Numbered from the stretch's first letter, positions 54,701-62,976 are shown. The stretch is DNA of 64,000 nt from Branchiostoma floridae (GCF_000003815.2 NC_049986.1:18347049-18411048); one strand, 5' to 3'. Translations and numbers: made by a program. Notes: a model not told the origin generated them from the sequence alone.

Positions 54701-57700
54701 TATCTATACCAAATTTCAGGTCATTTAATTGTAATACCAGGGTACAGGAGCCAAAAGTGTCCTTTTTTGGTCAAAAATTGGCCAAAAATCGCAAAAAATA
54801 AGCCTTTTGTTGCACTGTACACCAAAAGTGTTATTGAATTTATATGAAGGTATTATCAAGGCACATCTGTGTCAAATTTCAGCTCATTCGGTTGCAATAC
54901 CAAGGTACAGGAGCCAAAAGTGTCCTTTTTTGGTCAAAAATTGGTAAAAAAAATCGCAAAAATAAGCATTTTGTTGTACTGTACACCAAAAGTGTTATTG
55001 AATTTATATGGGGGCATTATCAAGGCACATCTCTGTCAAATTTCAGCTCATTTGGTTGTAATACCAGGGTACAGGGGCCAAAAGTGTCCTTTTTTGGTCA
55101 AAAATTGGTAAAAAAAATCGCAAAAATAAGCATTTTGTTGTACTGTACACCAAAAGTGTTATCGAATTTATATGGGGGCATTATCAAGGCACATCTCTGT
55201 CAAATTTCAGCTCATTTGGTTGTAATACCAGGGTACAGGGGCCAAAAGTGTCCTTTTTTGGTCAAAAATTGGTCAAAAAATCGCAAAAATAAGCATTTTG
55301 TTGTACTGTACACCAAAAGTGTTATTGAATTTATATGGGGGCATTATCAAGGCACATCTCTGTCAAATTTCAGCTCATTTGGTTGTAATATTAGGGTACA
55401 GGGGCCAAAATATACAGTTTTGGTCTAAAATTGACCAAAAAAATCTCAATAAAATCATTTTAGAGGCAGATATGAAAAAACTGAGAAAAAAGCATCAAGG
55501 TATTGGCCCATTCTATCCCTGTGCCAAATTTCAGGTCATTCGGTCCAGGAACGGCGGAGATGAATCACTTTGAAGATTTGACAGGAGAAAGAAGAAAGAA
55601 AGAAAGAAACATTACGAATACAATATATTTCACCATACTATGTATGGCTGAAATATAATTACGAATACAATATATTTCACCATACTATGTATGGCTGAAA
55701 TATAACTAACACTTCTATCCTTAATTCTTTTGGGCTAGAGAAAAATAGTGTATTTCCATTTACCTGAGTGATCCTATTAAAAAAAACTACCATCTTCTGT
55801 TTGGTTGTCTACTAGTGCTGGCAAGGAACATGAAAATTTTCAACATGACTTTTTAGTGACGAAAACTTGGTAGAATCCTTTTATAACATGCTTTCTTTAT
55901 TTTTACTGCAATAAAAATGTGTTTGTACAATTTATATCCGTACAATTAGAACAGGGTATTGAAAATGCCTTATTTCCATTTTCTGCAATTTTATACCTAA
56001 TTCACATCACAGAGCCTGTATTAGTCAAATTCCTGACTGAAAACAATCCAAAAAGTCTTTGGTATCCCACCTCTTCCTTGAGTTCCATGAGTGAGGAGTC
56101 TCCATCTCTCTTGTACACCTTGAAGCAGGAGGCCCTGTACAAGAGCTGCACCACGTGGCCAATGCTGGTCTTGGAGGCTTGGGAGAACTGCTTCTCCAGT
56201 CTCTGCACCACAAACATGACCAGAACCTTTCTGGACAGGGCAGAACCGTCCTCAAGAGCCAACAGGATCAGCTTCAGGGTTTCTTCCTGCATGGCTGAAA
56301 AGGGAGGCAATTCAACAGTTGTAAATCACAAACTTGTAAAGGCAGAGGGGAGATTTAACACTTTCAAACACATTATTCGTCAAACATGAGCTAGAAGCAA
56401 GTATCTTGTATCAGCTACCTTAATAAAATCTTCAAACCAGAGAGATCTACGGCTAGAAAGTCATTAAGACTTGCATGTTTTCTGTACTCGGTTTTTGGAT
56501 GTTGTCTCGAGTCTGGACCAGGCCAAGCGAACCAGTATCCACCTTTATCCATGTAGTACTAGCAGGCACATGAGATCACGTGGCGCAATCGGCAGCATGT
56601 TGGACTCAGGCCCAAGAGGTCCTGAGTTCAAATCCCGCTAAACGACTGATCTTGTGCCCTTGGGAAAGACACTTTACACGACTTTTTCCACTTCACTCAG
56701 GTGAAAATGAGTACCTAGCTTAGGCTAGAAACGTCCCTTGGATAGGACGTTAAATAACGACTGCGTTATAATGATCAACATAATGATCGTTGGCACTAAG
56801 GGAAGAAAGAGAAAGAAAGGCACGTACCTGGCCCCAGGAACTGGCACCCCCTGGCCCTGACTGCCGCCCACAGGTTCTGTGACAGTTGCTGTGGGTTCTG
56901 GTGCTGCAGAATCAGCTCCGTCACCGTCCGCTCTCCGAGAGATCGTGCCGCTCTCATGGCACGAGCTCTGCCCTCATCCTCCACCAGCTGGCAGTTGACC
57001 AGCGTGACCAGTTTACGCTGCATGGGTCGACTTAGAGTGCTGTTGTTTCCTGCTCCTCCTGGAAAAAAGAGAAAATTAACTGGTTTTGAATGTGATATTG
57101 AATGGATATATTAAGAAATATACTGAAGCCAAGTACACACAAAATTGTGCTCGAGATGTAACAATGCAATTAAACTCTATTATTTGACCATGAATAATCC
57201 CTTTCCTCAAATCACTGTTATGTAGAAATATGACCAGTTGCTATTTTGGATATAACATGACTTGTGCCATCAATTTCGCCAACACTTTGCTTTATAAGTT
57301 GTGACATCAAATGCAAACAAAATTTGTAAAACTAGACTTTAATGGAAAGGCAATATTTTTGAGAAAATGCACCATATTTCCCTCCTTTTCATAAAATAAG
57401 TATGAAATGGTCATAAATTATGCATATCAGGTGCTAAGTGCTACTCATATCCCCAATATGAAAATGTAAAAGCAGATGAAACAGTGCAACATACCACCAC
57501 TGAATGGCTTCAGGTACAAGGCCAGCTCCTCTATACACTCCATGGCATCCTCGTAATACTCCGTAAACTCGGTGACTCCCGCAACGCCGTTCTCCGACTT
57601 CTGCGCATCGCCGCTGACCAACTGCAGGATGGCGAAGTTGACGGGCAGGACGTCCGTGTCCACGGAGATGGTGGTCTGGTCGAAGGGACACTGCTTGCTG

Positions 57701-57837
57701 TGGAACTGTCCCAGGCATGTCTGGCACACGGTGTGCCCGCATCCCAGGCTGATCGGCTTCCGCTGGTTCTCGTTAAACTCGTTGTAACAGATCGGACAGG
57801 ACAGGAAGTCCGTCCACTGTGGCGCTTGGATCGGCAT
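30555..57837 (-). CDS. RC3H1: Roquin (RC3H) RNA-binding RING-type E3 ligase, 19 coding exons
   Basis: Joining 19 exons from 57837 down to 30555 gives about 1261 aa, a little longer than vertebrate Roquin-1 and -2. Residues 14-53 form the Roquin RING with its unusual last ligand Asp (C14, C17, C33, H35, C38, C41, C50, D53). The HEPN/ROQ region (about 90-400) contains [20 protein letters not shown], the RNA-contact lysines in LSRKVLV and ASKTSIGH, and the arginine of [13 protein letters not shown] zinc finger lies at 413-433. Then come Pro/Tyr-rich regions and C-terminal coiled coils. The family binds constitutive-decay stem-loops in inflammatory mRNAs and recruits deadenylases in the cytoplasm. 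All GT-AG sites and phases agree. Invertebrates usually have one gene, so RC3H1 stands for the pre-duplication ancestor. Confidence 0.93.
31470..31643 (-). CDS. RC3H1: Roquin exon 18: long charged helix
   Basis: The exon encodes [20 protein letters not shown] then [20 protein letters not shown] to AYSE, a strongly charged single helix or coiled coil. Phase 0 at both ends. A partial copy of its 5' junction lies at 31719-31790. Confidence 0.85.
31719..31790 (-). repeat. Partial copy of the Roquin exon-18 5' junction
   Basis: GCCTCCAGGGCCACACCGTAGTCGTTCGCTTCCTG repeats the exon-18 acceptor and first 12 or so codons ([12 protein letters not shown]) 80-100 bp upstream of the real site, with the acceptor kept. 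Confidence 0.8.
31785..31940. mobile_element. Hairpin MITE, same family as 1116-1222
   Basis: TTAGACATCCAG...CCAAAAAGCAG is followed by TTTCCAAAATCATATCCAGT and CTCGAGTAACTG. These are the same ends as the elements near the window start. It lies in the intron between Roquin exons 17 and 18. Confidence 0.6.
32373..32516 (-). CDS. RC3H1: Roquin exon 17
   Basis: The exon encodes [20 protein letters not shown] then [10 protein letters not shown] to VQDDL, phase 0 at both ends, acceptor [23 protein letters not shown] is a plausible short helix. Confidence 0.85.
32934..33107. mobile_element. TACTGTAAATGCA-ended MITE
   Basis: TACTGTAAATGCA and TGCATTTACAGTA are perfect inverted ends, 174 bp apart. 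A related 5' end and body (TTTCGCGGTAGC) occur at 39052-39205. It is in the Roquin intron between exons 16 and 17. Confidence 0.75.
33597..33776 (-). CDS. RC3H1: Roquin exon 16: charged coiled coil
   Basis: The exon is 60 codons, including [20 protein letters not shown] and [20 protein letters not shown]. Phase 0 at both ends. The helix resembles the vertebrate LELHQVEREIGKRTRELSM segment. Confidence 0.9.
34349..34487 (-). CDS. RC3H1: Roquin exon 15: coiled-coil start
   Basis: The exon encodes [20 protein letters not shown] then QQQQIQ, matching the vertebrate EREQLRLELQQLNHQI helix. Acceptor is TACCCTGCAG, donor GTCAGG, phase 2 to 0. Confidence 0.92.
34769..35117. mobile_element. CAGGGCTCGAA-ended transposon with 5-bp target duplication
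   Basis: Ends CAGGGCTCGAA and TTTCGAGCCCTG are inverted repeats, and the interior has several GGGTGCACC motifs. TTATT flanks both sides (34764-34768 and 35118-35122). It is in the Roquin intron between exons 14 and 15. Confidence 0.7.
35233..35452. mobile_element. CAGGGCTGTCTCCAG-ended MITE
   Basis: CAGGGCTGTCTCCAG at the left pairs with CTGAAGACAGCCCTG at the right over 220 bp. No clear target duplication. Confidence 0.65.
36258..36461 (-). CDS. RC3H1: Roquin exon 14
   Basis: The exon encodes [20 protein letters not shown] through [20 protein letters not shown] to [10 protein letters not shown]. Acceptor is TGAATTAG, donor GTAAGG, phase 2 to 2. It is a low-complexity linker, kept here on phase and splice sites. 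Confidence 0.85.
36950..37276. mobile_element. GTTGGACAAGT-ended MITE
   Basis: Inverted ends GTTGGACAAGT and ACTTGTCCAAC are about 320 bp apart, with internal GGGCAAGTG-like repeats. It abuts the exon-13 array. Confidence 0.6.
37270..37737 (-). repeat. Array of four copies of the Roquin exon-13 end with splice sites
   Basis: TACTTGGACACCATGGGGGT recurs with spacing 110, 110, 100 and 110 bp (ACCATGG at 37341, 37451, 37561, 37661 and 37771, the last being the real exon). Each copy has, on the minus strand, a TATATAGTAGAG acceptor-like start, the codons for [20 protein letters not shown], and a CCAG|GTTGG donor. A (GGTTT)n spacer separates units. Each copy would be phase 2 to 2 if TAGAG is the acceptor. 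Confidence 0.85.
37738..37913 (-). CDS. RC3H1: Roquin exon 13: DDLIPF...[10 protein letters not shown]
   Basis: The exon encodes [20 protein letters not shown] through [20 protein letters not shown] to SRTA, equivalent to the vertebrate DDLIPFG...VSRFGAISRTS segment. It ends in phase 2 at a GTTGGT donor. Its 3' end is the parent of the four-copy array at 37270-37737. Confidence 0.9.
38278..38335 (-). repeat. Partial copy of the Roquin exon-13 5' junction
   Basis: AGCTGGTCCTACCCACCCAG...CCAGGACCTAAACATTT repeats the acceptor and first 17 or so codons of exon 13 about 420 bp upstream of the real junction, with a few substitutions. Confidence 0.8.
38763..38978 (-). CDS. RC3H1: Roquin exon 12: YSPWS region
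   Basis: The exon encodes [20 protein letters not shown] then IQTKDV, matching the vertebrate YSPWSCDTIGSYIGTKD block, and a Ser-rich linker to SDEALAQ. Acceptor is TTCTTGACAG, phase 0 at both ends. Confidence 0.9.
39709..39927 (-). CDS. RC3H1: Roquin exon 11: [15 protein letters not shown] helix and Ser/Pro linker
   Basis: The exon encodes [20 protein letters not shown], the counterpart of the vertebrate DELHRRRKEIMAQL helix, then a Ser/Pro linker ending EKDGE. Phase 0 at both ends. Its 5' junction is duplicated several times upstream (40020-40380). Confidence 0.9.
40020..40385 (-). repeat. Tandem copies of the Roquin exon-11 acceptor junction
   Basis: The block TAGGTCCTYCAGRCTTTKGYTTTGTAGG followed by TTCTGTGGGG and AACAGGGAAAACAGAGT recurs at about 40037, 40182 and 40295, in addition to the real junction near 39900. 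On the minus strand each copy includes the acceptor and the first 30 or so coding bases (AGCCTACAAAGCCAAAGTCT-like), with variable divergence. Confidence 0.8.
40626..41032. mobile_element. MITE with GGCCTAGGAAAAAAAATGTT ends, copy 1
   Basis: The terminal inverted repeat of over 30 bp includes TTGTGTTTCCTGTTTC and its complement GAAACAGGAAACACAA. Copy 2 lies inverted at 44877-45263. The interior is A+T-rich and non-coding. Confidence 0.8.
41240..41613 (-). CDS. RC3H1: Roquin exon 10: Pro/Tyr-rich region
   Basis: This is the largest exon (374 bp), encoding [20 protein letters not shown], repeated PPPP blocks and a [17 protein letters not shown] end. Such Pro/Tyr-rich stretches in Roquin bind decay factors. 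Phase 1 to 0. Confidence 0.9.
42089..42163 (-). CDS. RC3H1: Roquin exon 9: short 75-bp exon, possible cassette
   Basis: The acceptor GTTTTGCAG precedes 42163 and the donor GTAAGT follows 42089. In phase 1 it encodes [20 protein letters not shown] then PRVV. Being 75 bp and phase 1 to 1, it can be skipped without changing frame (the junction residue becomes Arg instead of Ser). Confidence 0.75.
42266..42579. mobile_element. hAT-like MITE with 8-bp target duplication
   Basis: Ends CAGGGCTCTAGCCAGC and GCTGGCTAGAGCCCTG are perfect inverted repeats. CATACAAT is duplicated exactly on both sides (42258-42265 and 42580-42587). An 8-bp duplication with CAGGG ends is typical of hAT elements. It inserted about 100 bp upstream of Roquin exon 9. 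Confidence 0.8.
44877..45263. mobile_element. MITE with GGCCTAG...ends, copy 2
   Basis: This has the same termini as 40626-41032, with AGAAAAACCTGCCGACCCTA and AAGTAAAAAGTACTGC-like interior matching its relative in reverse orientation. It is in the Roquin intron between exons 8 and 9. Confidence 0.8.
45675..45844 (-). CDS. RC3H1: Roquin exon 8: Pro/Gln-rich linker
   Basis: The exon encodes [20 protein letters not shown] through [20 protein letters not shown] to MPPE, phase 2 to 1, with clean GT-AG sites. Confidence 0.88.
46186..46359 (-). CDS. RC3H1: Roquin exon 7: basic/Pro-rich linker
   Basis: The exon encodes [20 protein letters not shown] and a Ser/Pro-rich tail to SEHSSK. Acceptor is CCGTACAG, donor GTAAGT, phase 2 in and 2 out. 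Confidence 0.88.
46724..46836 (-). CDS. RC3H1: Roquin exon 6: CCCH zinc finger
   Basis: The exon is 113 bp, with acceptor TTTTCCCCAG before 46836 and donor GTAGGG after 46724. It encodes [20 protein letters not shown] then [15 protein letters not shown]. The spacing is C-x9-C-x5-C-x3-H, one residue more in the first loop than the C-x8-C I recall for vertebrate Roquin. Confidence 0.93.
47471..47725 (-). CDS. RC3H1: Roquin exon 5: C-terminal HEPN part
   Basis: The exon encodes [20 protein letters not shown] through [18 protein letters not shown] to DSAQ. It is phase 0 at both ends and G+C-rich compared with its flanks. Confidence 0.95.
47761..47867. repeat. Dispersed repeat, pair with 62516-62627
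   Basis: GTCTGTGTAA...AGGGMTGTAACTGGCCCC...GCCGGCGGATGT...GAGATTTAATCAGGCTA is shared in the same orientation with 62516-62627. Type unknown. It lies just upstream of Roquin exon 5. Confidence 0.7.
48217..48369 (-). CDS. RC3H1: Roquin exon 4: end of ROQ domain
   Basis: The exon encodes [20 protein letters not shown] through [11 protein letters not shown], phase 0 at both ends. It is separated from exon 3 by a 7.7 kb intron filled by the tandem repeat 48493-55610. Confidence 0.95.
49898..50217. mobile_element. CAGGGTTCTAGC-ended transposon in repeat unit 1 only
   Basis: Ends CAGGGTTCTAGC and GGCTAGAACCCTG enclose repeats of CCACTACGCTAAAAT. CGTAC flanks both sides (49893-49897 and 50218-50222). 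Unit 2 has the uninterrupted site with a single CGTAC near 53476, so this is a polymorphic insertion between paralogous units. Confidence 0.9.
51430..52000. repeat. 162-bp subrepeats within unit 1
   Basis: Four tandem copies of a monomer containing TTTTTTGGTCAAAAATTGG, AAAAATAAGCATTTTG, CTGTACACCAAAAGTGTTAT and CATCTCTGTCAAATTTCAGC. The matching five-copy array in unit 2 is at about 54710-55430. Confidence 0.9.
52167..55610. repeat. Large tandem repeat, unit 2 (about 3.44 kb)
   Basis: This is a near-identical direct copy of unit 1. It lacks the 320-bp transposon and a segment of about 80 bp near 49180-49260, and has five instead of four 162-bp subrepeats. It ends in the same AGAAAGAAAGAAAC tail. 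The conserved 81-codon frame is at 53173-53418. Confidence 0.85.
55611..55704. repeat. 47-bp tandem hairpin duplication
   Basis: ATTACGAATACAATATATTT...GTATGGCTGAAATATA occurs twice in a row at the right end of unit 2. GTATGGCTGAAATAT is the complement of ATATTTCAGCCATAC near the left end of each large unit (48530, 52204), suggesting paired termini. Confidence 0.75.
56071..56294 (-). CDS. RC3H1: Roquin exon 3: ROQ RNA-binding surface
   Basis: The exon encodes [20 protein letters not shown] through the conserved lysines and arginine that contact decay stem-loops. The Met equivalent to the mouse sanroque position (M199) is kept. It ends KEE at a GTGGGA donor, phase 0. Confidence 0.95.
56576..56768 (+). 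mobile_element. tRNA-derived SINE
   Basis: A tRNA-like head (TGGCGCAATCGGCAGC as box A, GAGTTCAAATCC as box B) is followed by CCCTTGGGAAAGACACTTTA and CCTTGGATAGGACGTTAAAT, a conserved-looking SINE body. It lies in the intron between Roquin exons 2 and 3. Confidence 0.7.
56828..57058 (-). CDS. RC3H1: Roquin exon 2: HEPN/ROQ domain
   Basis: The acceptor is TTTTTTCCAG. The exon encodes [20 protein letters not shown] through [20 protein letters not shown] and [12 protein letters not shown]. Phase is 1 in and 1 out. It is very highly conserved with vertebrates. Confidence 0.95.
57495..57837 (-). CDS. RC3H1: Roquin exon 1 coding part: RING finger
   Basis: ATG at 57837 begins [20 protein letters not shown], nearly identical to vertebrate Roquin at its first residues, which fixes the start. 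All zinc ligands are present. The exon ends LYLKPFSGG in phase 1 at a GTATGT donor. An acceptor (TTTGTTTACAG) before 57925 means about 88 bp of 5' UTR are in the same exon. Confidence 0.95.
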
Positions 57838-59595
57838 GTTGGATCTTTCCTTGTTTTTTTTTTTGCTTTTTAAAGTTTTTCCTATTTTCTTTAGGACTCA
57901 CAACACTGTTGCAATGCAATTCAGTCTGTAAACAAAAACATTTTAGAATTAGCATTGAATACTATAGTCACCATAATTAAAACCAGTCACTATACCATGG
58001 ACTCCAGTTTTTTGGTATGGACATAGACATCATCTTCTGCCACCATATTTATGATCCTGGCAACAGCAGAGAATGAAAATATATAACATATTATTTGCAT
58101 ACATAGTAGGGGTGGGTACCAGTACACTCCAGTACAAAACCGGTTTCTCTTGTTGGACTGGCCAGGTTGCCAAAAAACGAAACCCAAGTGATTTGGCTCC
58201 GGACTTGTAAAATATGTAGCTATAAGTTGAATAACATATCCTTTTTGTTCTGTATATTGTAAAATTTGCGCTGGAAAAAGATGACAATATCTACATGCAT
58301 CACTATCTATGGTGGCCATTGCTGTATTCCCGAAGTCTCGCAAGTTGTCGCAACTTAATTCGGCCAAGTTGCTCATGCCATGCCATTATATTATAACATT
58401 ATTCAAACATGCCATGGGCTCAGGTCCGGACCTACTTGAACCGAAACCTCTGGATTCGAATCCGGACATGAACCTAAACGTGGGTTTCGGTACGCATCGC
58501 TACATGCAGAAAGCTAGACAAGGCCTCCTGCCCTTGCCAGCCGATATGTACTTGCAGCTCAGCCCACACCAATCGCGCCACAACCAACCAAACTCGTACA
58601 AACCTTTAACAAGGATCGCTACAGACGCTCGTACTTTCCGCAAACAGTTCAATTGGAAGCTACAACCATACACGGTGACCACAATATCAGAACCTGCCAA
58701 GTTCATGGAGAAGGTCACTGAACACCTGAGTAGCCTAGCCAGCAATAACTGCATAGCACCGGTTCCTCTGTCCCAACAAGTGGGGCGTTGCCCAGTACTT
58801 ATCCAGATCCAAATCCCAGATCCAGAATATGGTTTTGATTATAGGTGGCTCAGTAAGTTATCTACTAATATTAAAAACTTATAATAAAAGTAATCCAATA
58901 AGTTTGACAACCACTACACTCTTCCAAAACAGTGGTTCTATAATTGAGAGCATAAATAGAAGTTCTATAAGTATAAGTACAAATAGCAAGTAATGCCATT
59001 CTTTAATTCAGACTCAAACACAAACTACAGATTTCAGACTAAAACATACTACAATTATTGACAGCTTTTATATTGCAACAAAACAGTTCTATTCTAATGA
59101 ATTTGTATCATAGAATAATATGAATATAAATAATAATGGTAGTTCACTTTATTTGGGCCAAATGACTGTGACGTCAACGTTATCCCATATGAAGATGATT
59201 TCCTTCCGCATAATTTGACAGTCTTTCTTGCCCTTTTGGCATTGACTTCTGATCTGATGTTTTTAAAGTTAAACAAGACCTAACTGGGCGTTACCACAAC
59301 AAAAGTTATCACGGTGATTTTGGGGTAGGAATGTATTAAAGGCTGTTTATGAGTGACACCCCTCGCTTTGACCTTTAGGATAAAAAGGCAAACATCAAAC
59401 TCGACAACGTACAAGTAAAGCACACAAATTGCGAAAGTTAACCTTCTACCACATGAAAGTGACTTCTTCTACACACTTAATGCAATAAAATCCCGGGTGA
59501 ACCCCCAAGAAAAGAAAGCAGAAGTGAAGATGTCAACAAACAAGAATCTAAAAGCGGACAGACACACTAAGCGGAAATAGGGGAGCAAACTTACC
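57838..59595 (-). other. Roquin 5' UTR: exon-1 leader, intron and non-coding first exon
   Basis: A strong acceptor (TTTTTGTTTACAG) at 57926 and a strong donor (GAGG|GTAAGTTTG) at 59595/59594 on the minus strand suggest a spliced leader with an intron of about 1.67 kb. The non-coding exon would run from about 59595 rightward to the promoter. A plus-strand 191-codon frame in the intron (58309-58884) overlaps GGTACC/CCGAAACC-type repeat sequence and is not called. Confidence 0.5.
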
Positions 59596-59699
59596 CTCGA
59601 AAATCCACCAAACTCCCTTCATTCTCCAAAAAGGAGAGACCAAATAGTGGCTCATGTAGTAGACTCCGCATTGAACGCGAAGCCAGGCCTACATGTAAT

Positions 59700-59900
59700 G
59701 CCTACGATGTCCCGAAAATCGGGGAAAATGGAAAAGTTGCACAAATACTGTGAGCTTATGGGACCAACATGGCGACTGATTCAGTCGGGGAAATTCTGCC
59801 CCCGCCCGGTTCGTTCCGGATCGTATGCAAATGAGCCAATTCGGCTTGCTATTGGTCAGCACTGGGATTACGTCACCGCTAGAGGTCGTTGAACCGGGAA
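59700..59900 (-). promoter_or_regulatory. Probable Roquin promoter
   Basis: A G+C-richer patch just upstream of the predicted non-coding exon. It contains ACATGGCGAC (YY1-like), ATGCAAAT (octamer), a CCAAT box read as ATTGG, and TTACGTCA (CRE/ATF), all within about 120 bp. No TATA box is evident. The position fits transcription to the left. Confidence 0.45.
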
Positions 59901-60475
59901 GTGGACTTGTACTAGTTGTAGCCTGTAGGACGAGGTGCTATGCATCAAGAAAGGGCATTATATAACGTCTAAAAACATGTGACGATCAAATGCAAAAAAA
60001 CAACAAAACAGCAACACTGCAATAAAATTGATAGCAAAGGAACATAGAAATAAAATTACTTGTGGTCTATAGAACAAGTAGAATGAATGATTTGTCGTTG
60101 TGATATGTCGGACGAGCTCTCTCAAATCTTCCTGACAGACAGTGACAATACGGCCTTGAAGCTAAACCGGTTTGATTCAGATTTAATCATAAATAAACCG
60201 ATGTGGTTTGGAGCAGACTTGACAAGATTTCGGACTAAAAACCTGAAAGGAATATAAGACGTCGTTTCTGGGGACCACTAAATTTAAGGCAGGGTCACCT
60301 TTACAGTTTAAAAATAGATTTGGGACATTTCTGGAACGATAGAAAAAAGAATCAGCATTATTTCAATATGCCAGCCCTTCAAGATTTTTAAATCGTTTCT
60401 GATTAAGAATAGAGCTGATATTGACAAAAGTATCAAAGTTCATCCTCAGTTAACTTCACTTTCACGATTAATGGT

Positions 60476-61434
60476 AATTATCTCCATGAAAAAATATTGA
60501 GATATTGGGTGTCAGTCTGTGTGTGTGTAGCCTCCATAGCCATTGGCCGGCTATCAGAGAGGCCAGCAATCAGCGACCCAGTACAAAAAGAAATGGCCAG
60601 CAAAAGTGCCAAAAAAGGCCATAGAGAGCCTGCTATGGAGGCTAGTGTGTGTGTGTGTGTGTGTGTGTGTTTGTGTTTCCGAATATTTATAGGCAGCATA
60701 ACTCAAGGCCGTCTTGATGGATTACCATGATATTTGGTATGTCAGAAGTGTTGGGAAGACGAAGGCCAATGTTGACGTTGGGCCCGTTAGGCCCCCTAGT
60801 GTGTGGCCTTAGTACTACAGCAGAACATCCGTTTTTTAAAAATCTTTTGACCTGGACATGCTTTGGCCTTGATTTGATGATGATAGCATGACCTAGAACT
60901 GCAGGGGAGTTTTTGTCAAAATCTATCAATGAAAATAACGGAACAAAGGAAATACGGATTTCCATGATATTTAGTATGCAGGTATCTTCGGCAGAAATAT
61001 AAAATACGTGATTAAGTGTAAATTATGCAAATTCGGGCCCAATTTGCATACTTAATGAGGAAAATCTATATTTATAGTGTTTTCAATTTATGTAGCTAAT
61101 ATTAAAATGTGGCAGGTGAAAGATTAGCAGATAGCCAGATACCAATTATGCAAAGGAATTCCTAATTTGCATAATTAATGAAAAAGGATATAATTCTTCA
61201 ATTAGTAGGGAACTTTGATGATTAGAGTGTCAACACTGAGATCTGCTAGTGTCAACACTACGACCTGTGTAAGATAGGTGTACGAAGCGTATATTGTGCA
61301 AATGTGAAAGTCATCTTTTTCTTCTTAGCGTTTAGGTGGCCACCATCATCTTGTTGATGTTTCTGCCACACTTAACAGAGGTGCTGGTACAGAAGTCATT
61401 TGCATTATCATAATAATATTTCATGGAGATATGA
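60476..61434. mobile_element. Inverted-repeat transposon of about 0.96 kb with a nested MITE
   Basis: Ends AATTATCTCCATGAAA and TTTCATGGAGATAT are inverted. The interior has GT runs and repeated ATTATGCAAATT/AATTTGCAT motifs, with no transposase. A MITE is nested at 60528-60644. Confidence 0.55.
60528..60644. mobile_element. Nested MITE with TAGCCTCCATAGC ends
   Basis: TAGCCTCCATAGC and GCTATGGAGGCTA form perfect ends. It is inserted within a GT microsatellite (flanked by GTGTGTGT on both sides). Same family as 6701-6916. Confidence 0.8.
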
Positions 61435-62515
61435 GGTCTTCGAACTCTTAATATGGCAGCCTTTTTTTCTGAGGAGGCTTAGACTTTCGGGAGGCTGTAG
61501 GTTTCTATATCGCGACCCAGAAGGCTTGCACAGGCATCTCCATCTCAAACGTCTGCTTGAAGTTCACTTTGACAGGCTACCACTTACCGGTAGTCCTGCT
61601 TTATAGTCCTGGAATTTTCCTTTTGGAGAAAGACTAACGTTACCAATTTCTCGCATAATGGCATCTTTTATATTAAATCTTAAAATCTGGCATCATTTGC
61701 AGTATTTGTAATGTGAAAGCTCACTACTCATTATTTAAAACTTTGCACCCCCAGAGGCAGAGTGGGACGGACGCACCCTTAAGGAACGGTTCATTGGGGT
61801 GGAAGGGGGGTTCTTGATTTTACATGATATTTTACTTGGAAACTTTTTAAGCTAGCAGGTGCTATTAAAATCACACTATTACTCTCAAAGACTATCACTG
61901 AATGTTTTTATGTTTGATTATATAGTCTAAGCAAACTATGAAAAACTTCATTTGTAACCCTGACCATGCAGTTTGGACCATTCGCTCACGCCAAAGACTA
62001 TATAACTAGGTCAAAGGCCAGGGACGTAACGACAGTAACGTGACTGCAGCACGGGACAGCTCCAACACGTGGCCCCGCCTTTAGTTGCATTGTCATCCCG
62101 CCATAAATTGCCTCAAGTTCACAAAGAGCTGTTGGTCAACTTCGTTGGAATAGGTAAGATTACCCAGAATGTGCATCCCAAACGATCTATAGTCTGTCGT
62201 CTCCCTGACAGCTGCGGTTAAAGTCCGTACAGATAATTTTTGACAAAGAGCTAGCATATACCTTAAAGATCTTATAAGGTTAGCTTGTCTAACGTTATCT
62301 GGAACAAAAGATATATAACAGTTACCTAGATTTTGCCTTAGACGTAGTTGTCTTAACAGAAATCTCTACTCTTTAAATGTTTATTAATATTTTAAAACTA
62401 AATCACCACTTTTTTGTCAGAGATAGTGGTACGTCCCAATTCACTGCTTTAGTTAATCTCCAAGCAGATGTATGGCGCCCCCAGGTTCTTTTGCAAGTCA
62501 AGTTTACAGTAGTTA
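61435..62515. other. Intergenic DNA, no gene seen
   Basis: Only short, unconvincing frames are present. A TCTCCAAGCAGATGTATGGCG element fragment near 62460 recurs elsewhere in the window (16580, 43925). Confidence 0.4.
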
Positions 62516-62627
62516 GTCTGTGTAATGCAAACTCCGCTGTCCAGGGCTGTAACTGGCCCCTCCCCGCGGGGCCCGGGCCGGCGGATGTTGGGAGGGCTGC
62601 TACAAGCGAGATTTAATCAGGCTAAGT
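62516..62627. repeat. Dispersed repeat, pair with 47761-47867
   Basis: This shares order and sequence blocks with 47761-47867, including GGATGTT and GAGATTTAATCAGGCTA. The G+C-rich centre CCGCGGGGCCCGGGCC is specific to this copy. Confidence 0.7.
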
Positions 62628-62976
62628 TACATTCACTCTGCTGTACAATATGTATGTCTCTGGTGGTGCCCACAGTTCCCATTAGAACTTTTATTCAGCT
62701 CATACCAGTTTCTTCTTCATCTTCTTTCATACTGCCTAGCCTCTAATTCAAGAGATTATTGGCAGACTACGCATGAGTTAATTACAATACAAGTGACCGG
62801 TACAAATATAATAGACATGGGAAAAAGAAGGGATAATGCTAAGGAAATGAAAACAAACTGATTTGTGTGTGCAAAAGACAGGACAGGTGAATTAAGTGGG
62901 TTAATCTTCTTCTCTTGGCTTAATAGGGTGGGTTAATAGAACATATATATATATATACAAGACGTGTGGGGGTGGC

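Noticed and set aside
56576-56650. Functional tRNA gene
   Set aside because: Box A and B are present but the acceptor and anticodon stems do not pair well, and a SINE body follows. It is a tRNA-derived SINE.
58309-58884. 191-codon plus-strand frame upstream of Roquin
   Set aside because: It is the longest simple frame there but has no recognisable domain, lies in the predicted 5' UTR intron, overlaps repeat-like GGTACC/CCGAAACC sequence, and has no clear promoter or splice sites.
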